Positions 6,985-11,907 of a stretch of 11,907 bases of DNA are shown piece by piece; position 1 is the stretch's first letter, and the number at the start of each line of letters is the position of its first letter. The notes under the pieces are model-generated. The model was not told where the DNA came from and ran no database searches. It was given only the letters and a program-made list of their open reading frames with translations. Both the position numbers and the translations under genes were made by a program. Source of the DNA: an uncultured Gemmatimonadota bacterium (GTDB lineage Bacteria > Gemmatimonadota > Gemmatimonadetes > Longimicrobiales > Gaopeijiaceae); contig CALHIO010000231.1 of NCBI GenBank assembly GCA_938030915.1, positions 1 to 11,907 on the forward strand, in the 5' to 3' direction.

Positions 6985-7935
6985 ATGAAGCGAAGAGACT
7001 TCCTGGCAACCGCAGCAGCCGGTGCCGGCGCAGCCTTTCTCACCGACAGCGTCGTTCGACCGAGCCTCGCGCACGGCATCGAGCCTGCGTCACCGACGCC
7101 ACAGACAGCCGCGGACCCCTTCCGGTGCGATTTCGCGCCGCACTTCGGGATGTTCAGGAACAGCGCCGGTGACGACCTCGTCGCGCAGTTGCACTTCATG
7201 GCCGACCGGGGCTTTCGCTCCCTCGAAGACAACGGCATGAAAGGCCGGACCGTGGCGGAGCAGGAGCGCATCGCGCGCGAGATGACCCGGCTCGACATGC
7301 GCATGGGGGTCTTCGTCGCCCACACCATCCACTGGAGGGAGCCGAATCTCGCGAGCGGTGATCCCGATAAGCGAGCAGAGTTCCTGTCCGAGATCCGGGA
7401 GTCCGCGGAGGTCGCTCGCCGGGTCAACGCCACATGGATGACCGTCGTGCCTGGACACGTCGACCTGCGCCTGCACCCGGACTACCAGACCGCGAACGTG
7501 GTGGAGAGCCTTCGACAGGCATCCGCGATCCTGGAGCCTCACGGGCTGGTCATGGTGCTGGAGCCGCTCAACCCGCGCGACCACCCCGGGCTCTTCCTCA
7601 CGGGCATGCCCCAGGCGTACCAGATCTGTCGCGCCGTGGACAGCCCCGCGTGCAAGATCCTCGACGATCTCTATCACCAGCAGATCACCGAGGGGAACCT
7701 CATCCCGAACATCGACGCGGCGTGGGACGAGATCGCCTACTTCCAGATCGGCGACAATCCCGGGCGTAGAGAGCCGACCACGGGAGAGATCAACTACGGG
7801 AACGTCTTCCAGCACATCTGGGACAAGGGCTTCCGCGGCATCCTGGGCATGGAGCACGGCAACGCGCGCCCCGGCGAGGACGGCGAACGAGCGGTCATCG
7901 ACGCGTATCGCTCGGTGGACGCGACGACGGGCTGA
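6985..7935 (+). CDS. Tat-exported hydroxypyruvate isomerase-like / xylose isomerase-like TIM barrel protein
   Basis: A protein of the AP-endonuclease-2/xylose-isomerase-like TIM-barrel superfamily, 316 residues, closest in motifs to hydroxypyruvate isomerase (Hyi). These enzymes usually isomerise or epimerise ketoses or ketoacids using a divalent metal. The N-terminus MKRRDFLATAAAGAGAAFL is a Tat signal with likely cleavage after SLA (residue 29). Barrel motifs are VLEPLNPRDHPG (Glu193), ILDDLYHQQ (Asp228, His231), FQIGDNPGRREPTTGEINYG (from 253) and GMEHG (Glu290). The two Glu, the Asp and the His match the expected metal and catalytic positions of Hyi-like enzymes. E. coli-type Hyi is cytoplasmic, so export is notable. 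The gene begins 10 bases after the ApbE stop and ends the operon; the next gene faces it convergently. The exact substrate cannot be told. Confidence 0.88.
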   Translation: MKRRDFLATAAAGAGAAFLTDSVVRPSLAHGIEPASPTPQTAADPFRCDFAPHFGMFRNSAGDDLVAQLHFMADRGFRSLEDNGMKGRTVAEQERIAREMTRLDMRMGVFVAHTIHWREPNLASGDPDKRAEFLSEIRESAEVARRVNATWMTVVPGHVDLRLHPDYQTANVVESLRQASAILEPHGLVMVLEPLNPRDHPGLFLTGMPQAYQICRAVDSPACKILDDLYHQQITEGNLIPNIDAAWDEIAYFQIGDNPGRREPTTGEINYGNVFQHIWDKGFRGILGMEHGNARPGEDGERAVIDAYRSVDATTG

Positions 7936-7943
7936 CCCCGTCG
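7925..7943. terminator. Inverted repeat over the Hyi-like stop codon, possible bidirectional transcript end
   Basis: A 7-bp perfect stem (CGACGGG with CCCGTCG) and a 5-base loop. The TGA stop (7933-7935) lies within the loop. It is close to the convergent junction: the menB stop on the minus strand is at 7969-7967, 24 bases away. There is no T-run on either side, so it is not a canonical intrinsic terminator. A role in ending both transcripts is inferred from position. Confidence 0.35.
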
Positions 7944-7966
7944 GTCGCGATCCGGGCTCGGCCGTC

Positions 7967-8863
7967 TCAGTAGTGCCAGGGAAAGCGAGAAAAATCCTTG
8001 TCGCGCTTTTCCACGAAGGCGTCACGCCCTTCCCGCGCTTCCTCGGTCCCGTATGCGAGTCGGGTCGCTTCTCCAGCGAACATCTGCTGCCCGACGAGGC
8101 CATCGTCGATCAGGTTGAACCCGTACTTGAGCATCCGCATCGCGGTGGGGCTCTTTTCGTTGATCGTCCTCGCCCAGCTCAGTGCCGTCTCCTCGAGCTC
8201 CGCGTGCGGAATCGAGGCATTCACCATGCCCATTGCGAGCGCCTCGTCCGCGGTGTAGTCGAAGCCGAGGAAGAAGATCTCCCGCGCCCGCTTCTGCCCG
8301 ACCATGCGGGCGAGGTACGCGGATCCGTACCCGCTGTCGAAGCTGGCTACGTCCGGGTCCGTCTGCTTGAACCGCGCGTGTTCCTTGCTCGCCAGCGTCA
8401 GATCGCAGACGACATGCAGGCTGTGTCCCCCGCCAGCCGCCCATCCGGGGACCACCGCGATCACGATCTTCGGCATGAAGCGGATCAGACGCTGGACCTC
8501 GAGGATATGCAGACGTCCAAGTCGGGCCGGATCGATCTCACCTTCTCCGCCCTCGTACTTGTATCCATCTGCCCCGCGGATGCGCTGGTCACCGCCGGAC
8601 GAAAACGCCCAGCCACCGTCTTTCGGCGAAGGCCCGTTCCCGGTCAGAAGAACACAACCGACCGTCGACGACGTTCTCGCATGCTCGAGGGTCCGGTACA
8701 ACTCGTCGACCGTGCGCGGACGGAAGGCATTCCGGCAATCGGCGCGATCGAACGCGATCCGGACCGTCTTATGATCAAGTGAGCGGTGGTACGTGATGTC
8801 GCTAAGGTCCTCGAAGCCGGGGACCTCGCGCCACGCGGACGCATCGAAGATCTCGGATACCAT
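7967..8863 (-). CDS. menB: 1,4-dihydroxy-2-naphthoyl-CoA synthase (MenB), intrinsic-carboxylate type
   Basis: Cytosolic crotonase-fold enzyme of menaquinone synthesis that closes the ring of o-succinylbenzoyl-CoA to give 1,4-dihydroxy-2-naphthoyl-CoA. It has 298 residues, close to the M. tuberculosis enzyme. Visible features are the oxyanion-hole strand with the long loop WAFSSGGDQRIRG (85-97), GWAAGGGHSLHVVCDLTLAS (140-159), QTDPDVASFDSGYGS (167-181) with Asp169, Ser174 and Asp176, and the C-terminal FPWHY. Asp169 aligns with Asp185 of the mycobacterial enzyme, where E. coli has Gly and needs bicarbonate, so this is the bicarbonate-independent type (knowledge-based). The body, such as GLVGQQMFAGEATRLAY, reads much like actinobacterial MenB. 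No good Shine-Dalgarno precedes the ATG at 8863. No other men gene is in the window. It is convergent with the sugar operon and divergent from the next gene. Confidence 0.95.
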   Translation of the reverse strand: MVSEIFDASAWREVPGFEDLSDITYHRSLDHKTVRIAFDRADCRNAFRPRTVDELYRTLEHARTSSTVGCVLLTGNGPSPKDGGWAFSSGGDQRIRGADGYKYEGGEGEIDPARLGRLHILEVQRLIRFMPKIVIAVVPGWAAGGGHSLHVVCDLTLASKEHARFKQTDPDVASFDSGYGSAYLARMVGQKRAREIFFLGFDYTADEALAMGMVNASIPHAELEETALSWARTINEKSPTAMRMLKYGFNLIDDGLVGQQMFAGEATRLAYGTEEAREGRDAFVEKRDKDFSRFPWHY

Positions 8864-8886
8864 GGAGCGGGGACTCAGGGAGTGAA

Positions 8887-8908
8887 GGGCACCGCCGGTG
8901 CGGTGCCC
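8887..8908. repeat. Perfect 9-bp stem-loop in the menB leader
   Basis: GGGCACCGC (8887-8895), loop CGGT, then GCGGTGCCC (8900-8908). The stem is perfect and very GC-rich with a tetraloop. Read leftward it ends 23 bases before the menB start codon, so it would lie in the menB 5' leader if transcription starts to its right. No T-run follows on either strand. It could be an RNA leader structure or a protein-binding palindrome; this is inference. Confidence 0.5.
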
Positions 8909-8928
8909 GTGCGGGTGGACGCTAGGGA

Positions 8929-8946
8929 TGTGAGGTACCTGTCACA
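8929..8946. promoter_or_regulatory. Operator-like inverted repeat TGTGA-N8-TCACA
   Basis: TGTGA (8929-8933) and TCACA (8942-8946) are perfect inverted half-sites with an 8-base spacer that itself contains GGTACC. The half-sites equal the CRP/FNR-family consensus, but the classical CRP spacer is 6 bases, so the spacing is non-standard. It sits between divergent genes, a plausible place for an operator. No regulator gene is nearby. Confidence 0.25.
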
Positions 8947-9003
8947 AGCATGGCCGGCCGACACGGTGGCTGCCGGGCCGCCCGGGTCACTATTCTGTGC
9001 CAG

Positions 9004-9024
9004 CCGGCTCCTTTCCGGAGCCGG
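9004..9024. repeat. 8-bp stem-loop upstream of the NTF2-like gene
   Basis: CCGGCTCC (9004-9011), loop TTTCC, GGAGCCGG (9017-9024), a perfect stem ending 23 bases before the ATG at 9048 and shortly before its GGGGAAG ribosome-binding site. It has no T-run and is probably in the 5' untranslated region; a function is not shown. Confidence 0.4.
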
Positions 9025-9047
9025 ACTCGCCCAAAGGGGAAGACAGT

Positions 9048-9542
9048 ATGAAGCAGGCGACGTGTCGATGGGCGATCAGGATCGCCCTGGTCCTTCTTCT
9101 CGGCCCGGCGCCTCGGCTCTCGGCGCAATTGACGGCAGAGCTCGACTCCTTCTGGGCCGAGGTGTCGAAGACCGTCGAGTCCGGCGATTTCGACGGGTAC
9201 GCGGCGACATACCACCCGGACGCCGTGGTCATTTTCGGCGACACCACGCAACCGATCTCCGAGGCGTTGGCGGGGTGGGAGGCCGGGTTCGACGATACGC
9301 GCACCGGCCTTCTGGAGGCGTCGGTGGACTTTCGATTCTCCGAGCGCCGAAACGACGCCACCACCGCGCATGAGACAGGCATTTTCCGCTACTCGGCCTT
9401 CTCACCCGCAGACGACGGTTCGGTTCAGTACGTCCACTTCGAGGCCCTCCTCGTAAGGAAAGACCGTTGGATGATGATGATGGAGTTCCAGCGAGGCGCC
9501 GCGACAGAAGCGGAATGGGCAGCGCTGGAGGGCGAGGAGTGA
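9048..9542 (+). CDS. Small secreted NTF2-like (DUF4440/SnoaL-type) protein
   Basis: A 164-residue protein with a Sec signal peptide (IRIALVLLLGPAPRLSA, cleavage probably after residue 26) and a single NTF2-like domain. The helix SFWAEVSKTVESGDFDGYAATYHPDAVVIFG is typical of DUF4440/SnoaL-like proteins. It is followed by strands with HETGIFRYSAF and the final EALLVRKDRWMMMMEF. The family contains both enzymes and ligand-binding proteins, and nothing here fixes a function. The ATG at 9048 is chosen over the in-frame GTG at 8997 because GGGGAAG precedes it and the signal peptide then starts at residue 1. The four-methionine run comes from ATGATGATGATG. A long inverted repeat starts at its stop codon. 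Confidence 0.75.
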   Translation: MKQATCRWAIRIALVLLLGPAPRLSAQLTAELDSFWAEVSKTVESGDFDGYAATYHPDAVVIFGDTTQPISEALAGWEAGFDDTRTGLLEASVDFRFSERRNDATTAHETGIFRYSAFSPADDGSVQYVHFEALLVRKDRWMMMMEFQRGAATEAEWAALEGEE

Positions 9543-9590
9543 CGGGGCGCGCGTGGACCGTCCTGGTCGAGCGTCGTACCGCGCCCCGTC
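9541..9590 (+). terminator. 11-bp inverted repeat at the stop of the NTF2-like gene
   Basis: GACGGGGCGCG (9541-9551) pairs perfectly with CGCGCCCCGTC (9580-9590) around a 28-base loop, which holds a small internal GACC/GGTC stem. The left arm begins inside the TGA stop. No T-run follows, so it is not a canonical intrinsic terminator. It may protect or end the upstream transcript before the gene at 9618; this role is inferred. Confidence 0.45.
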
Positions 9591-9617
9591 GCGACATCTT
9601 CCGTACCGGGTGATCCC

Positions 9618-10592
9618 ATGTCAGACGCCCTGATCATCGGCGGTACCAGCTTGATCGGACCGCCCCTCGTCGAAGCTCTCCTCGCCCGTGGCGACCGGGT
9701 CACCGTCATGCACCGCACTCCCGGAACCCCCTTCGGCGATCGCGTCGAGGAGGTGCTGGCGGACCGGAATGATGGAGACGCCGTGCGGACCGCTGTCCGC
9801 GACCGGCACTTCGATCTCGTATTCGACAACGTGTACGACTGGCAGCGTGGGACGACGGCCGAACAGGTCCTGAGGACGACTGATGCCCTGATGCACGAGG
9901 ATCTTCAGCGGTACGTATTCATTTCGAGCGTTGCCGTGTATCCGGAGGGCGGCCCATTCGATGAGGATGCCGAACTCCGACCGCCATCCGACCCGAACGT
10001 CTATGGCGTTCACAAAACCGAAACCGAGCACGCCCTCGTCGAGCGGGCCCGAACCCACGGGCTACCCGTGTCAACGACGCGGCCCGCATTCGTGTACGGT
10101 CCGCACAACCCCTTCCCACGCGAGAGCTTCTTCTTCGATCGGCTGATGGCGAGACGACCCATCATCGTTCCCGAAGACGGGGAGCGCACGATGCAGTGGG
10201 TGGCCGCGAGCGACGTGGCGGAGGCGTCTCTGCGTGCGGCGGCGCGCCGGACCGATGAAGCCGAAACGTTCAACCTCGCCGGGGCCCCGGTGACCCAGAA
10301 CGACTTTATTCAAACCCTCGCTCGCGTGGTCGGGGTCGAGGCGGACATCGTGCACATCCCTCGAGCCCGGATCGAAGCGGCCGGCGGGCACGTCATGAAA
10401 CCGCCCTTCTACTTCGGGGCTTACCTCGACATTCCCCCGATTACCGCGCTCGGAGATCGAGTCGAGCGCGTGCTCGGCCTCGAGCTTCGCTCACTCGAAG
10501 ACGGGATGCGCGAGACATTCGCCTGGTATACCTCCGCGGATCGTCCGACGCCGGACACGTCCTGGGAAGACAAGCTGCTGTCCTCGCTTTAG
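9618..10592 (+). CDS. NAD-dependent epimerase/dehydratase (atypical extended SDR)
   Basis: A 324-residue short-chain dehydrogenase/reductase of the NAD-dependent epimerase/dehydratase type, cytosolic, with no signal peptide. The N-terminal Rossmann motif is IIGGTSLIG (residues 6-14), in which the middle glycine of GxxGxxG is Ser11. The YVFISSVAVYP strand supplies Ser103/Ser104, and the catalytic YGVHK gives Tyr129 and Lys133. RPAFVYGPHNP and the C-terminal VAASDVAEASLRAA and ETFNLAG blocks fit the extended SDR fold. The replaced glycine is typical of atypical SDRs, for example the CSP41-like relatives with GGTRFIG (from memory). The catalytic pair is intact, so an oxidoreductase or epimerase role on a nucleotide sugar or related compound is plausible but unproven. 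The RBS is weak. It follows the NTF2-like gene by 75 bases and precedes the acylase gene by 75 bases. Confidence 0.88.
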   Translation: MSDALIIGGTSLIGPPLVEALLARGDRVTVMHRTPGTPFGDRVEEVLADRNDGDAVRTAVRDRHFDLVFDNVYDWQRGTTAEQVLRTTDALMHEDLQRYVFISSVAVYPEGGPFDEDAELRPPSDPNVYGVHKTETEHALVERARTHGLPVSTTRPAFVYGPHNPFPRESFFFDRLMARRPIIVPEDGERTMQWVAASDVAEASLRAAARRTDEAETFNLAGAPVTQNDFIQTLARVVGVEADIVHIPRARIEAAGGHVMKPPFYFGAYLDIPPITALGDRVERVLGLELRSLEDGMRETFAWYTSADRPTPDTSWEDKLLSSL

Positions 10593-10657
10593 CGGCGCGA
10601 ATTGACGCCCCGCCCGCCACGATCCACTCTCAGCCGTCGCCTGCATCACCTACGCTC

Positions 10658-10661
10658 GGAG
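10658..10661 (+). promoter_or_regulatory. Ribosome-binding site of the acylase gene
   Basis: GGAG with a 6-base spacer before the ATG at 10668. The site supports this start, after which a lipoprotein signal follows directly. Confidence 0.5.
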
Positions 10662-10667
10662 CGCTTC

Positions 10668-11907
10668 ATGTCCTCCCGCATCTCCTACGCCCTAAGGCCC
10701 CCGGCGCTCACTCTCATCCTGATCCTGGCGGCGTGCTCCGGCGGATCATCCTCCCTTGAGGAGCTGGCGAGCAGTTCCCTCGCCCAGCTCGACGGTGCAC
10801 TCGACGTCCCTGGGCTCCAGGCGCCTGTCGAGGTCATCCGCGACGAGTACGGCGTGCCGCACATCTATGCCGAAAACGAAGAAGATCTCTTCTTCGCCCA
10901 GGGCTACGTCATGGCGCAGGACCGACTCTGGCAGATGGAGATGTGGCGGCGCTGGCACGAGGGTCGGCTGGCCGAGATCTTCGGGCCGGAGGCACTCCCC
11001 TATGATCGTCGCACCCGGCTGATGATGTACCGGGGTCCCTTCGACGAAACTGAGTGGACGAGCTACCACGCGAACGCAGAAGCGCTCTTCACCGCCCATG
11101 CGAACGGGGTGAACGCCTTCGTGGAGCAGAACCGCGACAACCTGCCGCTCGAGTTCCAGTTGACCGGTGTCGAGCCCTTACCGTGGACGAAGGAGACAGT
11201 TGTCCTGCGATGGGCGGCTCTGGCCGTCCCGAGCGTCCGGGGCCACGCAATCAACGAGGTCCAGCTCGCAATGGACGTCGCCCGCTTCGGGGCCGAAGAA
11301 GCGAACCGGCGCTTCGCGCCCGACCCGTGGGATGACCTCGAGATCCCGGACGGGCTCGACGTCAGCCTCTTCACGAACGATATGCTCGCGGCCATGCGCG
11401 CCGGGGATGGCGACCCCTTCGTGACCGGCCGCCTTCCGGCGCTCGACGTGGTGCCCGCGTTCCGTGATGCGATGCCGCCGATACAGGTCGCGCAGGTGCT
11501 CGCGCGCGACATCGCGACCGAGGGCAGCAACAACTGGGTGATGAGCGGACGCATGTCTCCCACCGGCCTGCCGATCCTGGCGAACGACCCGCACCGCCGC
11601 ATCGAGATGCCCGCGCTACGCTACTACGTGCATCTGAACGCGCCCGGCTGGAACATCATTGGTGGAGGCGAGCCTCCGTTCGCTGGAACGGACGCGGGTA
11701 ACAACGACCACATCGCGTGGGGCTTCACCTTCGCGGGGACCGACATGGTCGACGTCTTCGTGGAAGAGACGCATCCCGAGGACCCCAACCGGACGCTCTT
11801 CCGCGGCGAATGGGAAGATATGCGCGTGATCGAAGAGCAGATCCTCGTGAAGGGGCAGCCTCCCGAAACGGTCACACTCAAGTTCACGCGCCATGGGCCG
11901 GTCTTCT
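10668..11907 (+). CDS. Penicillin acylase-family lipoprotein (Ntn hydrolase; 3' end outside window)
   Basis: The first 413 residues of a penicillin acylase-family N-terminal-nucleophile hydrolase; members cleave amide bonds of N-acyl compounds such as acyl-homoserine lactones, penicillins or acyl amino acids. A lipoprotein signal ends in LAAC (Cys23). The alpha-chain region has VEVIRDEYGVPHIYAENEED and FAQGYVMAQDRLWQMEMWRR, both family hallmarks. The autocleavage site is at EG-SNNW: Ser287 would become the N-terminal nucleophile of the beta chain. Beta-chain motifs follow: NDPHRRIEMPALRYYVHLN, NNDHIAWGF (about 345-353; the usual family motif reads GHNxxIAWG) and TDMVDVF. Family proteins are generally 750-850 residues, so roughly half is present. 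The reading frame is open to the window end with no stop. Surface location is inferred from the lipobox; the acyl substrate is unknown. Confidence 0.93.
   Translation, partial: MSSRISYALRPPALTLILILAACSGGSSSLEELASSSLAQLDGALDVPGLQAPVEVIRDEYGVPHIYAENEEDLFFAQGYVMAQDRLWQMEMWRRWHEGRLAEIFGPEALPYDRRTRLMMYRGPFDETEWTSYHANAEALFTAHANGVNAFVEQNRDNLPLEFQLTGVEPLPWTKETVVLRWAALAVPSVRGHAINEVQLAMDVARFGAEEANRRFAPDPWDDLEIPDGLDVSLFTNDMLAAMRAGDGDPFVTGRLPALDVVPAFRDAMPPIQVAQVLARDIATEGSNNWVMSGRMSPTGLPILANDPHRRIEMPALRYYVHLNAPGWNIIGGGEPPFAGTDAGNNDHIAWGFTFAGTDMVDVFVEETHPEDPNRTLFRGEWEDMRVIEEQILVKGQPPETVTLKFTRHGPVF

Larger units (their letters stand above)
8864..9047. promoter_or_regulatory. Divergent intergenic region between menB and the NTF2-like gene
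   Basis: A 184-base gap with no credible gene. It should contain the menB promoter (leftward) and that of the secreted NTF2-like gene (rightward). Three inverted repeats fall in it and are listed separately: 8887-8908, 8929-8946 and 9004-9024. On the plus strand TATTCT at 8991-8996 is a weak -10-like hexamer without a matching -35. I do not claim a defined promoter. Confidence 0.4.

Noticed and set aside
7090..8103. A 337-residue minus-strand open frame across the Hyi-like gene
   Set aside because: It overlaps two well-supported genes (Hyi-like and menB) in the wrong frame and has no domain features.
8997..9047. A GTG start at 8997 for the NTF2-like protein
   Set aside because: It would place the 9004-9024 stem-loop inside the gene and push the signal peptide 17 residues inward; the ATG at 9048 has a better ribosome-binding site.
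8786..9373. A 195-residue plus-strand open frame covering the menB-NTF2 intergenic region
   Set aside because: Its composition is skewed to Gly/Arg, it lacks a ribosome-binding site and it overlaps the secreted NTF2-like gene in another frame.
9470..9483. The ATG repeat encoding four methionines as a microsatellite
   Set aside because: Four units inside a conserved final strand of the NTF2-like domain is too short to call a repeat with a function.
10593..10667. A possible terminator after the SDR gene
   Set aside because: Only an imperfect GCGGCG/CGCCCCGC pairing with no T-run is present; it is too weak to call.

Overview
The window is GC-rich, densely coding bacterial DNA. Six of the ten genes encode enzymes with export signals of the Tat, Sec or lipoprotein type that act on sugars, sulfate esters or flavins. 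Two further products, an NTF2-like protein and a penicillin acylase-type hydrolase, are also exported. Lipoprotein sulfatases, Tat-exported Gfo/Idh and xylose-isomerase-like proteins, a DUF4440-type protein, a penicillin acylase and a menaquinone gene suggest a diderm, menaquinone-using environmental bacterium. My best guess is Gemmatimonadota or a neighbouring glycan-degrading phylum (Planctomycetota, Acidobacteriota). That is inference from gene content; there is no rRNA or other phylogenetic marker here.

Left part (1-3413, minus strand): two family S1 sulfatases are read leftward from 3413. The first is an N-acetylglucosamine-6-sulfatase-like lipoprotein. The second is an arylsulfatase A-like enzyme with a Tat/lipoprotein signal and a discoidin-like C-terminal domain, and it runs off the left edge. 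They overlap as TGATG, so they are probably translationally coupled.

Middle part (3531-7935, plus strand): four closely spaced genes diverge from the sulfatases. They encode a secreted formylglycine-generating-enzyme-fold protein that lacks the catalytic cysteine pair, a Tat-exported Gfo/Idh/MocA oxidoreductase, an exported ApbE-type FMN transferase, and a Tat-exported hydroxypyruvate-isomerase-like TIM barrel. Together with the sulfatases this looks like an extracytoplasmic module for desulfating a glycan and then oxidising or isomerising the sugar. No transporter, SusCD pair, glycoside hydrolase or regulator is visible in the window. The arrangement is seen in the sequence; the joint function is inferred.

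Right part: a convergent menB (8863-7967, minus) encodes a bicarbonate-independent-type 1,4-dihydroxy-2-naphthoyl-CoA synthase. A 184-base divergent intergenic region with several inverted repeats separates it from a small secreted NTF2-like protein (9048-9542). Then come an atypical short-chain dehydrogenase/epimerase (9618-10592) and a penicillin-acylase-type lipoprotein that runs off the right edge (from 10668). These genes have no evident link to the sugar module.

The two edge genes are open to the window ends and were read by direct translation. Many long open frames in other phases are GC-driven shadows and are omitted. I saw no tRNA, rRNA, CRISPR array, transposase or attachment site.
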